Shown: positions 1 through 8,681 of the stretch, piece by piece
How the letters are laid out: every line of letters begins with the position of its first letter
How positions within the stretch are numbered: position 1 is the stretch's first letter
NCBI RefSeq assembly: GCF_027944005.1
Contig: NZ_AP027204.1
Location: 2,046,001 to 2,110,000, forward strand
Direction of reading: 5' to 3'
Source of the DNA: Polynucleobacter sp. SHI8
GTDB taxonomy: Bacteria; Pseudomonadota; Gammaproteobacteria; Burkholderiales; Burkholderiaceae
DNA length: 64,000 nucleotides
Program-made: the position numbers and the translations under genes
Notes under the pieces: model-generated
Database searches by the model: none
The model's input: only the letters and a program-made list of their open reading frames with translations
Told to the model about the DNA's origin: nothing

Positions 1-402
1 TGTGCCATGACCAAATTTATCCATGGTTTCTTGATTATTGACTTCTAATTTATATAAATCCGCTCCACGCCACAAAACGGTATGAATCCCTAACACTTGA
101 GGACTATGAGGATCATCTATAGTTTCACATTTTGCGTGATGTTTACGGTGAATTGCTGCCCACTCTTTAGTGACCATTCCAGTCGTTAACCACAGCCAAA
201 GACGGAAAAAATGTGACACGGCAGGATGTAAATCTAGTGCCCGATGCGCTTGGTGTCGATGTAAAAAAATAGTCACACTGGCGATGGTAATGTGGGTCAT
301 GATGATGATGTACCAAAAAACTGCCCATCCTGACCACTGTAATACTCCACCAGACATCCACTCCAACAACCACTCTGGTAAAACTTGACTTAGCTCTTGC
401 AA
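1..402 (-). CDS. Fatty acid (acyl-CoA type) desaturase, 3' part cut by window edge
   Basis: An open minus-strand frame enters from the left edge and starts near 402 (TTG) or 357 (ATG); an in-frame stop at 433-435 bounds it upstream. The translation carries two of the three histidine boxes of membrane di-iron desaturases: HRHQAH followed by RALDLHP, and later HRKHH, with the spacing typical of the delta-9 acyl desaturase family. A hydrophobic stretch precedes box 1. The family inserts a double bond into acyl chains in the cytoplasmic membrane and so sets membrane fluidity. The third box lies beyond the window. It follows rsmB on the same strand, so cotranscription is possible. TTG 402 has a GAG about 7 nt upstream; the ATG has a poorly placed GGAG, so the start is uncertain. 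Confidence 0.8.
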   Translation of the reverse strand, partial: MQELSQVLPEWLLEWMSGGVLQWSGWAVFWYIIIMTHITIASVTIFLHRHQAHRALDLHPAVSHFFRLWLWLTTGMVTKEWAAIHRKHHAKCETIDDPHSPQVLGIHTVLWRGADLYKLEVNNQETMDKFGHGT

Positions 403-437
403 AATTAAACTCGCTCTATTAGACCTAAACCTCTATT

Positions 438-1910
438 TTACTCCTCTTTCACGGGGGTTTCTTGCACTTCCTCTTGTGGGGTTTGAGTAATCGTTGTTTT
501 TTTCTCTAGAATGGCCGCAAAAAAACCATCGGTTTCGTGACGGTTTGGCCAAAGTTGCCACCAGGAAGAATCCAAGCTTGCTCCAACCGGGATATCATTT
601 AATTGAGGGAATGATCCCTTTAAAACCTCTTTTGGATCAAGTAATACGAAATTTGGATGTTGTTTTAAAAACTCAAGAACAATCACTTGATTTTCTTGCT
701 CCAAAATACTGCAAGTTGCATAAACTAATCTTCCACCGGGCTTTAATAATTTTGCTGCTGCATTCAATATGGAATATTGTTTTGCCTGAAGCTCTTCAAT
801 CGCCTGAGGACTCTGTCGCCACTTCAAATCAGGATTTCTCCGAAGCGTGCCTAAACCACTACAAGGCGCATCAACTAAAACGCGATCAATTTTTCCCGCT
901 AAACGCTTTACTTTGGCATCATTTTCACTATCAATCCATACGGGATGAACATTAGACAAACCACTTTTGGCAACTCTTGGTTTTAATCTTGCAAGTCTTC
1001 TTGCGGATATATCAAAGGCATATAAACGACCCATAGATTTCATCATGGCGCCCATTGCAAGTGTCTTGCCTCCAGCTCCTGCGCAAAAATCAACGACCAT
1101 CTCCCCTCTTTTAGGGGCTAGCAACATACTCAGTAATTGACTACCTTCATCTTGTACCTCAAACTTACCGTCTTTAAAACTTTGCAAATTTTGTAATGCA
1201 GGCTTGCCAAGTAACCTCACCCCTAATTCAGAATAAGGTGTGGCTACGGCCTGATAGCGCCCTCCGAGTAAATTTAACTCTTCAAGCAAGGTTTCTCTTT
1301 TTTCTTTCATCGTATTCACACGACAATCTAGGGCGGCGGGCTTTAACAAAGCAAGTGCTAACTCCTCCCGAGACTGAGAGCCAATTTGCTGTTCCAATTC
1401 TTCCCACAACCAATCTGGCAAATTAAATCTCACAGGTGGTGTGAGGCTATCTCTAGGATAGTTCACAAATCGTTGTAGCCAATCAATTTCCCCAGGGTGG
1501 GCGACAAATGCTAAGTCGGCTAATGCACTCTCTAATTTATGGCTAGTCCCCAAACCCCCTTCAGATAAGGAAATCATTAAACCTAAAAGAGCAATTCTTC
1601 TATACAAAGCTCCTTGACCACTTTGTGCATATTGCAGTAACTCTAATTTATGTCGTAATACAGAAAATGTAGACTCCGCAATTAAAGCTCGATCACGATT
1701 ACCAAGTTGGCTATTATCTTTAAAGTATTTACTCACTACCATGTCAGAAGGACTATCAAACTTTAAGACCTCAGGTAGTAATCGCATGAGATGCTCTAAG
1801 TGAACTGGTAAAGCCTTTGCTTTAGCAATCGCAGGGTTGTAGGGTGTTTTTTTAGGTAAGCTTGTCCTACTTGAAACTTTCTTTGCAGGAGGTGTTTTTT
1901 TATTCATCAT
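438..1910 (-). CDS. rsmB: RsmB/NOP family SAM-dependent RNA cytosine-5 methyltransferase
   Basis: 490 residues. The N-terminal part (about 60-125, NRDRALIAESTFSVLRH) resembles the NusB-like domain of RsmB, followed by a Rossmann methyltransferase fold. Motif I, VVDFCAGAGGKT, starts near residue 272. DAPCSGLGTLRR (Cys350) and the TCS motif (Cys400) supply the two cysteines used by RNA m5C methyltransferases for release and catalysis. RsmB methylates C967 of 16S rRNA, but betaproteobacteria can carry more than one paralogue, so the exact target is uncertain. The gene begins 16 nt after purN, with an AAGGAAT ribosome site overlapping the purN end, suggesting a purN-rsmB transcript. A low-complexity Thr/Glu tail ends the protein. 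Confidence 0.85.
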   Translation of the reverse strand: MMNKKTPPAKKVSSRTSLPKKTPYNPAIAKAKALPVHLEHLMRLLPEVLKFDSPSDMVVSKYFKDNSQLGNRDRALIAESTFSVLRHKLELLQYAQSGQGALYRRIALLGLMISLSEGGLGTSHKLESALADLAFVAHPGEIDWLQRFVNYPRDSLTPPVRFNLPDWLWEELEQQIGSQSREELALALLKPAALDCRVNTMKEKRETLLEELNLLGGRYQAVATPYSELGVRLLGKPALQNLQSFKDGKFEVQDEGSQLLSMLLAPKRGEMVVDFCAGAGGKTLAMGAMMKSMGRLYAFDISARRLARLKPRVAKSGLSNVHPVWIDSENDAKVKRLAGKIDRVLVDAPCSGLGTLRRNPDLKWRQSPQAIEELQAKQYSILNAAAKLLKPGGRLVYATCSILEQENQVIVLEFLKQHPNFVLLDPKEVLKGSFPQLNDIPVGASLDSSWWQLWPNRHETDGFFAAILEKKTTITQTPQEEVQETPVKEE

Positions 1911-1926
1911 TGGAATGAATGATTCC

Positions 1927-2571
1927 TTAAGGGGTAGTTGGCAACATAAAAAATTGTTGCTGCGCAGGTTCTACTCTAACATTTCCCCGCTCTAAGACAA
2001 GTTGTTCTCGAATAAACCACTCAATTGCTTGTGGATAAATTAGATGCTCGATGACAAAAACCCTACTCGCCAATATCTCTTCAGTGTCGTTTTGTAAAAC
2101 CGGAACAATACCCTGAGCGATGATTGGACCAACATCTAAAGCTTCTGTAACAAAGTGCACCGTAGCCCCATGCCATTTAACCCCTGCATTTAAGGCTGCG
2201 CGGTGGGTATTTAAGCCAGGAAAACTAGGTAATAAGGAGGGGTGAATATTTATCAATTTCTCACTAAATTGCTGGACAAACTCACTTGATAAAATCCTCA
2301 TATAACCTGCTAAAACAACTAAATCCGGCTCCAGATTACGTGTTTTTTCTAATAAAGCATGGTCATATAAAGGCCTGTTAGGAAAGCTTTTGTGATCAAT
2401 AATCGTGACTGGCACGCCAAATTTATCGGCAATTGCAATTCCTGGGGCGTCAGGTTGATTACAAATGACATGTATCACCTGAGCTTCCCAAGCCCTTGCG
2501 TGCTGGGTCTCAAGGATTGCGGCAAGATTTGATCCGCGCCCAGAAATAAGAATCACAATTTTTTTCATCAC
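1927..2571 (-). CDS. purN: Phosphoribosylglycinamide formyltransferase (GART)
   Basis: 214 residues, the normal length for PurN. It transfers a formyl group from 10-formyltetrahydrofolate to glycinamide ribonucleotide, the third step of purine synthesis, in the cytosol. The start KKIVILISGRGSN is the GAR-binding loop. The family signature HPSLLPSFPG contains the catalytic histidine, and an aspartate follows in the ALDVGPIIAQG segment. The start ATG is preceded by an AGGGG ribosome site. It is divergent from ribF with only 24 nt between start codons, so the two promoters must overlap or lie in the neighbouring coding sequence. Confidence 0.95.
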   Translation of the reverse strand: MMKKIVILISGRGSNLAAILETQHARAWEAQVIHVICNQPDAPGIAIADKFGVPVTIIDHKSFPNRPLYDHALLEKTRNLEPDLVVLAGYMRILSSEFVQQFSEKLINIHPSLLPSFPGLNTHRAALNAGVKWHGATVHFVTEALDVGPIIAQGIVPVLQNDTEEILASRVFVIEHLIYPQAIEWFIREQLVLERGNVRVEPAQQQFFMLPTTP

Positions 2572-2577
2572 CCCTAA

Positions 2578-2583
2578 TATAAT
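2578..2583 (+). promoter_or_regulatory. Candidate -10 box for ribF (very short leader)
   Basis: A perfect TATAAT lies 12 nt before the GTG start of ribF, in the 24-nt gap to divergent purN. Transcription would start around 2590, giving a leader of only about 6 nt, and no Shine-Dalgarno sequence is visible. No clear -35 box is seen. The match alone does not prove a promoter. Confidence 0.35.
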
Positions 2584-2595
2584 TGATAAATTGTT

Positions 2596-3537
2596 GTGAA
2601 AGTTATCCGCGGAATACCCCCCTCTTTAATTCGGACCCCGTGCGCGTTAACCATTGGTAATTTTGATGGTGTGCACTTGGGGCATCAGGCGTTGCTCGCA
2701 GAATTACATACTTATGCTCAACAGCATCAATTGCAGACTTGTTTGTTAACTTTTGAGCCTCATCCAAAAGAGTTTTTTGCCCCCCAACATGCTCCCGCGA
2801 GAATCTTAGGGCTTAGAGATAAGTTGGATGCATTAAAAAAAACCAACGTAGATTTAGTCATCGTTGAACACTTTAATGCCCACTTTGCAAAAAAAACCCC
2901 CGATGAATTTGTCCATGACATTCTAGTAAAAGGTTTAAATACTCGTCACATCGTAATTGGCGATGATTTCCACTATGGTGCAAAAAGGGCTGGAAATATC
3001 GAATCTTTAAAAATAGTCGGGGAGCAATATGGTTTCTCTGTGCATGCTTTGAGTACGATCAACGATTCTCAAAGTCAACGTATTTCCAGTACAGCGGTTA
3101 GAAATGCTTTACATCAAGGTGATCTTGAACTTGCTAAACAATTATTGGGTCGCCCCTATATGATTTCAGGGCATGTCATCCATGGCAAAAAATTGGGGCG
3201 AACTTTAGGGTTTCCAACCTTAAATGTGGCGATGACCAATCGCTTTCAACAAAGACCTCCTGCAATGACAGGTATTTTTGTAGTTCAAGTACACGGTTTA
3301 GGAAAAAACCCTATTTCTGGAGTGGCTAGCTTGGGATATCGACCTACTGTTGAGGATGCGGGTCGTGTTTTGCTGGAAACACACCTATTTGATTTTCATG
3401 AAGAAGTGTATGGGAAAATTATCCAAGTAGAATTTTTGAAAAAGCTCAGAGATGAGGCAAAATACTCTGATTTAACCTCTTTGCAAAATGCAATTGAGGC
3501 TGATGCGAACGCTGCAAGAAATTATTTTAAAAATTAA
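2596..3537 (+). CDS. ribF: Bifunctional riboflavin kinase / FMN adenylyltransferase
   Basis: 313 residues. The N-terminal FAD synthetase domain shows TIGNFDGVHLGH (nucleotidyl-transferase loop, about residues 19-30) and ends around the SSTAVRNAL motif near 175. The C-terminal flavokinase domain contains GRTLGFPTLNV near 205 and ETHLFDF near 275. It converts riboflavin to FMN and then FAD. The GTG start is chosen because MKVIRGI aligns with the E. coli RibF start (MKLIRGI). Only 1 nt separates its stop from the ileS ATG, the ribF-ileS-lspA arrangement common in proteobacteria. Confidence 0.95.
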   Translation: MKVIRGIPPSLIRTPCALTIGNFDGVHLGHQALLAELHTYAQQHQLQTCLLTFEPHPKEFFAPQHAPARILGLRDKLDALKKTNVDLVIVEHFNAHFAKKTPDEFVHDILVKGLNTRHIVIGDDFHYGAKRAGNIESLKIVGEQYGFSVHALSTINDSQSQRISSTAVRNALHQGDLELAKQLLGRPYMISGHVIHGKKLGRTLGFPTLNVAMTNRFQQRPPAMTGIFVVQVHGLGKNPISGVASLGYRPTVEDAGRVLLETHLFDFHEEVYGKIIQVEFLKKLRDEAKYSDLTSLQNAIEADANAARNYFKN

Positions 3538-3538
3538 T

Positions 3539-6379
3539 ATGTCTGATAACCAATACCCTGTCAATTTACTGGATACCCCTTTTCCGATGAGAGGGGACTT
3601 GCCTAAGCGTGAACCACGCTGGGTCAAAGAATGGCAAGAAAAAAATATTTATGGACTGATTCGCGCAGCGAGATCTGGTCAGAAAAAATTTATTTTGCAT
3701 GATGGGCCTCCTTATGCAAATGGCAATATACATATTGGGCATGCGGTCAATAAAATTCTAAAAGACATGATCGTCAAAAGTAAAACCTTAATGGGTTTTG
3801 ACGCAGTTTATGTTCCAGGCTGGGATTGTCATGGCATGCCCATCGAAATCCAAATTGAAAAAAAATACGGTAAAAACTTAAGTACAGCTGAAGTTCAAGC
3901 TAAAGCTCGTGCATATGCAAATGAGCAAATTGAGCAGCAAAAGAAAGATTTTGAAAGATTAGGCGTTCTTGGTGATTGGAAAAATCCTTATCTCACCATG
4001 AACTTTACCAATGAGGCAAATGAATTAAGAGCCCTTGCAAAAATCATGGAAAAGGGCTTCGTTTTCCGGGGGCTAAAACCAGTCAATTGGTGTTTTGACT
4101 GTGGTTCTGCATTGGCGGAAGCTGAAGTGGAGTATCAAGATAAAAAAGACCCTGCCATTGATGTTGGGTTTCGTGTTCCAGAAAACCAAAAAACTGCTCT
4201 TGCAAAAGTATTTGGAATCTCTGAATTTCCTCAAAAGGATGGACGCATTGTTATTTGGACCACAACTCCTTGGACCATTCCATCCAATCAAGCGCTGAAT
4301 GTGCATCCAGAATTTGAATATGCTTTAGTGGATACTGGCTCGCAGTTATTAATTTTGGCAAAAGAAAGGGTGCAAGCCTGCCTGGAGTCTTATGGCCTAG
4401 AGGGTAAGGTCCTGGGAGTTTGTCTTGGACAAGCTCTTGAGAATTTTTCTTTCGAACACCCCTTAGCCTCACTTGATTCTGGATATCAACGACTATCTCC
4501 TGTTTATTGTGCGCAATACGTCACTTTGGATAGCGGTACGGGCATCGTGCATAGTGCTCCAGCGTACGGCGAAGAGGACTATAAGTCCTGTAAGGCTCAT
4601 GGATTAAAAGACACTGACATTATTAGTCCTGTCATGAGTAATGGTGTCTATGCGAATAATCTGCCTTTGTTTGGTGGTCAATTTGTATGGAAAGCAAATC
4701 CGAATATTGTTCAAGCCTTATCTCAAGCAGGATCACTCATCAAGTCTATTGAGTTTACGCACTCCTACATGCATTGTTGGCGGCATAAAACCCCAATCAT
4801 TTATAGGGCAACTTCGCAATGGTTTGCCAGCATGGACTTCAAACCTGCGGGTACTTCACACAGTGTGCGTGAGATGGCACTTGCCGGGATTGAGACGACT
4901 AACTTTTATCCCGCGTGGGGTAAACAACGCCTTCATGGCATGATTGCTAATCGCCCAGATTGGACTCTTTCAAGGCAAAGACAATGGGGTGTCCCCATGG
5001 CATTTTTTGTGCATAGGCAAACTGGGGAGCTTCATCCCAACACCTTGGAGCACATGGAAGCAATTGCCAAACTAATTGAGGTTCAGGGTATAGAGGCATG
5101 GCAGACCTTAGATATCCAGACTTTCTTGGGTGCAGATGCTGATCTTTATGAAAAAAATAAAGACACGTTAGATGTTTGGTTCGATTCAGGAAGTACGCAT
5201 TGGCATGTCATTCGTGGTTCACACCGTCAAGAATTACATTCAGACAGTGATCGCTTGGCAGATTTATATTTAGAGGGTTCAGACCAGCACCGTGGTTGGT
5301 TTCATTCCTCACTATTAACTGGCGTCATGTTAAATGGTAATCCACCTTACAAAGCGCTGCTAACCCATGGCTTTACTGTCGATGGTAACGGCAGAAAAAT
5401 GAGTAAATCTTTAGGTAATGTGATTGCTCCTCAAGAAGTGGCCGATAAGATGGGAGCTGAGATCATCCGTTTGTGGACAGCTTCTACAGACTATTCTGGT
5501 GAGATGACCATCTCTGATGAAATATTAAAGAGAGTGGTTGAATCATATCGTCGCATCAGAAACACATTACGCTTTTTACTGGCCAACGTCAGTGATTTTG
5601 ATCAAAAACTGGAAGCAGTTGAGATTAATCAACTGCTCGAAATCGATCAATATATGCTCGCCTTAACATCTCAAGTCCAAGATGAGCTTTTGGCACTATA
5701 TGATCGGTATGAGTTTCATACAGCAGTTTCTCGCATCATGTCATTTTGTACTGAGGACTTAGGGGGCTTTTATTTAGATATTTTAAAAGATCGTTTATAT
5801 ACCAATGCACCCAGTGCAAGTTCACGTAAAAGTGCTCAAACGGTTTTACATATCATCATAGACTCTATGTTGCATTGGATGGCACCATTCCTATCCTTTA
5901 CTGCAGAGGAAGCTTGGCAATCGTTTAATCATAATCAACAACATTCAACAACTATTTTTACGTCGCAATATCAACCTGTTCCTACTTCCACTCAAGCCAA
6001 TGAATTACTTCAGAAATGGAAAATCATTCGTGAAATCCGTCAAGATGTAACTAAGGCAATAGAAATTGAACGAGAAGCTGGTAAAGTTGGTTCTTCCCTG
6101 CAAGCAGAAATTACCATTGATGCGCCTCCTGAAGAGGCTGCAATATTAAAAAGTATTGGCCCTGAATTGAAGTTTGTACTGATTACCTCTCAGGCTGAGG
6201 TAATTACAACGACCTCCGGTACTCCTTTACAAGTTGCAGTAAGAGCCTCTTCGTTTTTAAAGTGCACCCGTTGCTGGCACTATACTCCAGCAGTAGGCAG
6301 TCTCCCATCGCACCCAGAGCTTTGCGAAAGATGTGATATTAATCTTCATGGTGCTGGTGAAAAACGACATTATGCATAG
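3539..6379 (+). CDS. ileS: Isoleucyl-tRNA synthetase
   Basis: 946 residues from the ATG at 3539; an in-frame extension upstream would run into ribF and is not credible. Class I synthetase: HIGH is at residues 65-68 and KMSKS at 620-624, with the editing (CP1) insertion between them (GTGIVHSAPAYGEEDY around 337-352). The C-terminal zinc finger has CTRC and CERC pairs (about 912-935), typical of bacterial-type IleS. It charges tRNA-Ile and clears mischarged valine. The gene sits directly after ribF and before lspA and is probably cotranscribed with both. Confidence 0.97.
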   Translation: MSDNQYPVNLLDTPFPMRGDLPKREPRWVKEWQEKNIYGLIRAARSGQKKFILHDGPPYANGNIHIGHAVNKILKDMIVKSKTLMGFDAVYVPGWDCHGMPIEIQIEKKYGKNLSTAEVQAKARAYANEQIEQQKKDFERLGVLGDWKNPYLTMNFTNEANELRALAKIMEKGFVFRGLKPVNWCFDCGSALAEAEVEYQDKKDPAIDVGFRVPENQKTALAKVFGISEFPQKDGRIVIWTTTPWTIPSNQALNVHPEFEYALVDTGSQLLILAKERVQACLESYGLEGKVLGVCLGQALENFSFEHPLASLDSGYQRLSPVYCAQYVTLDSGTGIVHSAPAYGEEDYKSCKAHGLKDTDIISPVMSNGVYANNLPLFGGQFVWKANPNIVQALSQAGSLIKSIEFTHSYMHCWRHKTPIIYRATSQWFASMDFKPAGTSHSVREMALAGIETTNFYPAWGKQRLHGMIANRPDWTLSRQRQWGVPMAFFVHRQTGELHPNTLEHMEAIAKLIEVQGIEAWQTLDIQTFLGADADLYEKNKDTLDVWFDSGSTHWHVIRGSHRQELHSDSDRLADLYLEGSDQHRGWFHSSLLTGVMLNGNPPYKALLTHGFTVDGNGRKMSKSLGNVIAPQEVADKMGAEIIRLWTASTDYSGEMTISDEILKRVVESYRRIRNTLRFLLANVSDFDQKLEAVEINQLLEIDQYMLALTSQVQDELLALYDRYEFHTAVSRIMSFCTEDLGGFYLDILKDRLYTNAPSASSRKSAQTVLHIIIDSMLHWMAPFLSFTAEEAWQSFNHNQQHSTTIFTSQYQPVPTSTQANELLQKWKIIREIRQDVTKAIEIEREAGKVGSSLQAEITIDAPPEEAAILKSIGPELKFVLITSQAEVITTTSGTPLQVAVRASSFLKCTRCWHYTPAVGSLPSHPELCERCDINLHGAGEKRHYA

Positions 6380-6397
6380 AAACTAAGGAGTAAAGTA

Positions 6398-6907
6398 ATG
6401 GCTAAAGGTAGGTCTACATTTTCAAATCAAAAATCAAATGATTTCTTCATGTGGTTGTGTATTGCCATATTGGTCATCTTGATTGATCAAGCGACTAAAT
6501 GGATCACTCTCAGTCAAATTGCTGAACATGGTACTCGTAAAATAACTTCTTTTTTGAATTGGGTACTTGTTTATAACCCTGGTGCAGCATTCTCATTTTT
6601 GGCAAATGAAGGTGGTTGGCAAAAATGGTTCTTTATTGGCATTGGATCCTTCGCAGTAATTGTGATGCTATGGCTTTTAAAACGCCATGCTAATCAGGGT
6701 ATCTTTTGTTTTTCAATCTCTGTCATACTAGGTGGTGCAATAGGTAATTTAATAGACCGCTTTGCCCATGGCGCAGTTGTCGATTTTATTGATGTATATT
6801 ATCAACAGTATCACTGGCCTGCATTTAATATTGCTGATAGCGCCATTACTTTGGGGACGGGCTTATTAATTATTGATGAGCTAATACGTGTAATCAAACG
6901 CCGTTGA
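6398..6907 (+). CDS. lspA: Lipoprotein signal peptidase (signal peptidase II)
   Basis: 169 residues with four hydrophobic segments (about 15-34, 66-86, 97-114, 138-158). Conserved family blocks are present: the YNPGAAFSF segment, GGAIGNLIDR with its aspartate, and FNIADSAI carrying the second catalytic aspartate. It cleaves signal peptides of diacylglyceryl-modified prolipoproteins at the periplasmic face of the inner membrane. A good GGAG ribosome site precedes the ATG, 18 nt after ileS. The charged, serine-rich N terminus before the first segment is slightly long. Confidence 0.95.
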   Translation: MAKGRSTFSNQKSNDFFMWLCIAILVILIDQATKWITLSQIAEHGTRKITSFLNWVLVYNPGAAFSFLANEGGWQKWFFIGIGSFAVIVMLWLLKRHANQGIFCFSISVILGGAIGNLIDRFAHGAVVDFIDVYYQQYHWPAFNIADSAITLGTGLLIIDELIRVIKRR

Positions 6908-6928
6908 TTAAAAATGGAGAGTTCTACA

Positions 6929-8164
6929 ATGATGTCTCTCAACAATAAAAAAATTCTGCTAGGTATTTCAGGTGGCATAGCTGCTTATAAATCTCCCGAA
7001 CTTGTTCGTCAATTAATTAAGCAAGGTGCTCAAGTCCAGGTGGTGATGACTGAAGCAGCGACTCAATTTGTGACTCCAACCACGATGCAAGCAGTATCCG
7101 GAAATCCAGTATTTTTAAGTCAATGGGATACTCGTATCCCAAATGGTATGCCCCATATTGAACTCACAAGAGATGTCGATGCCATTTTGATCGCGCCTGC
7201 TAGTGCGGATTTTATGGCGAAGCTTTCTTTAGGTCTTGCAAATGACTTATTAAGTACCTTGTGTCTTGCCAAAGGCCATGAGTCACGGGGTGAAATTACG
7301 CCATGCCCTCTTCTCATCACACCAGCGATGAATCGTCAAATGTGGGAGCATGTGGCTACACAAAGAAGTGTGCAACGTTTATTGCAAGACCAAGTTACCC
7401 TATTAGGCCCTGCAAGTGGCGATCAGGCCTGCGGCGAAGTTGGTATGGGGCGCATGTTAGAGCCAATTGAAATCTGTGAGGCTTTAATTGCTTTTTTTCA
7501 ACCAAAGCTACTGCAAGGCAAAAAAGTCCTGATTACTGCAGGTCCCACTTTTGAGGAGATCGATCCTGTCAGGGGTATTACAAACCGTAGCTCAGGAAAA
7601 ATGGGGTTTGCCATTGCTAGAGCGGCAGTTGAGGCTGGTGCACAAGTTCAGTTAATCAGTGGCCCAGTTCATCTGGAAACTCCTTTAGCGTATCTTGGAA
7701 ACATTCAAAGAGTCAATGTTCAAAGCGCTGCAGAAATGCATGCTGCGGTGATGTCGCAATCACATTGCGATATCTTTTTTAGTGTTGCAGCTGTAGCTGA
7801 TTGGCGAGTAGGTCAAGTGGCACCTCAGAAAATAAAGAAGCAATCTGCATCAGAAACTCTTTCTTTAGAACTTGTGCAAAATCCAGATATTTTGTTTGAG
7901 TTTGCTAAAAGTCCTGTTGGTAAGACTGCTTTCTGTGTAGGCTTTGCCGCAGAATCAGAAAATATTGTCGAATATGGCAAAAAAAAGCTGATTGCAAAAA
8001 ACATCCCCTTATTGATTGCCAATCATGGGCCAAGTACGTTTGGGGAAGATATCAATCAAGTAACCTTAATTGATACTCAAGGGGAGTTAAGTCTTGGTCC
8101 TTCTGACAAGCTTTCTCTGGCGCGGGATATTATTTTTCAAGTAGCGCAACGTTTATCACACTAA
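6929..8164 (+). CDS. coaBC: Bifunctional phosphopantothenoylcysteine decarboxylase / phosphopantothenate-cysteine ligase
   Basis: About 411 residues. The N-terminal flavoprotein CoaC domain (LLGISGGIAAYK) carries the MPHIEL histidine and the GDQACGEVGMGRM cysteine loop. The C-terminal CoaB domain has LITAGPTFEEIDPVRGITNRSSGKMG for CTP and substrate binding. Together they make 4'-phosphopantetheine from phosphopantothenate in coenzyme A synthesis. The ATG at 6929 is preferred over the one at 6914 because a GGAG lies 9 nt upstream of it, inside the extended frame. It follows lspA by about 20 nt and precedes dut by 5 nt. panB, an earlier step of the same pathway, lies at 30121. Confidence 0.95.
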   Translation: MMSLNNKKILLGISGGIAAYKSPELVRQLIKQGAQVQVVMTEAATQFVTPTTMQAVSGNPVFLSQWDTRIPNGMPHIELTRDVDAILIAPASADFMAKLSLGLANDLLSTLCLAKGHESRGEITPCPLLITPAMNRQMWEHVATQRSVQRLLQDQVTLLGPASGDQACGEVGMGRMLEPIEICEALIAFFQPKLLQGKKVLITAGPTFEEIDPVRGITNRSSGKMGFAIARAAVEAGAQVQLISGPVHLETPLAYLGNIQRVNVQSAAEMHAAVMSQSHCDIFFSVAAVADWRVGQVAPQKIKKQSASETLSLELVQNPDILFEFAKSPVGKTAFCVGFAAESENIVEYGKKKLIAKNIPLLIANHGPSTFGEDINQVTLIDTQGELSLGPSDKLSLARDIIFQVAQRLSH

Positions 8165-8169
8165 ATCAT

Positions 8170-8619
8170 ATGCAAAAACTTCAAGTAAAAATTATGGATG
8201 AGCGGATGCGCTCTCAACTTCCTCAATATGCTACTCCTGGCAGTGCTGGATTAGATTTAAGAGCCTGCTTAGAAGAAGCGATTGATATTGCTCCTGGACA
8301 AACTCTACTTGTCCCTACAGGTATTTCTATTTACATTAATGATCCTCGGTACTGCGCTATGATCCTGCCTCGCTCTGGCCTTGGGCATAAGCATGGCATT
8401 GTCCTAGGTAATCTCGTGGGACTTATTGACTCAGACTATCAAGGGCAATTAATGGTCAGCACTTGGAATCGGGGCAATGCTAGCTTTCGATTAGAACCTA
8501 TGGAGCGTTTGGCGCAACTTGTCATCGTTCCAGTCATGCAAATTGAATGGTCAATTGTTGATGAATTCGCAACCTCAGGCCGTGGTGAAGGTGGCTTTGG
8601 AAGTACTGGGAAAACTTAA
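8170..8619 (+). CDS. dut: Deoxyuridine 5'-triphosphate nucleotidohydrolase (dUTPase)
   Basis: 149 residues. All five motifs of trimeric dUTPases are visible: PGSAGLDLRA, PRSGLGHKHG, GLIDSDYQGQ, the RLAQLV segment, and the C-terminal GRGEGGFGSTG that closes the active site. It hydrolyses dUTP to dUMP, keeping uracil out of DNA and feeding dTMP synthesis. It is the last gene of the ribF-dut run; the coaBC-dut pairing is common in proteobacteria. Confidence 0.96.
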   Translation: MQKLQVKIMDERMRSQLPQYATPGSAGLDLRACLEEAIDIAPGQTLLVPTGISIYINDPRYCAMILPRSGLGHKHGIVLGNLVGLIDSDYQGQLMVSTWNRGNASFRLEPMERLAQLVIVPVMQIEWSIVDEFATSGRGEGGFGSTGKT

Positions 8620-8681
8620 ACAAATTAGTCATATTGTGGGTATATATTAAATTAAAGAAAAACAAACTTTGAGACAAGAAA

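Noticed and set aside
494..955. 153-codon plus-strand open frame opposite the RNA methyltransferase gene
   Set aside because: Antisense shadow of a well-conserved gene; no family features and no ribosome site.
6914..6928. Upstream ATG extending coaBC by five codons
   Set aside because: This segment contains the GGAG ribosome site for the ATG at 6929, so it is more likely untranslated.
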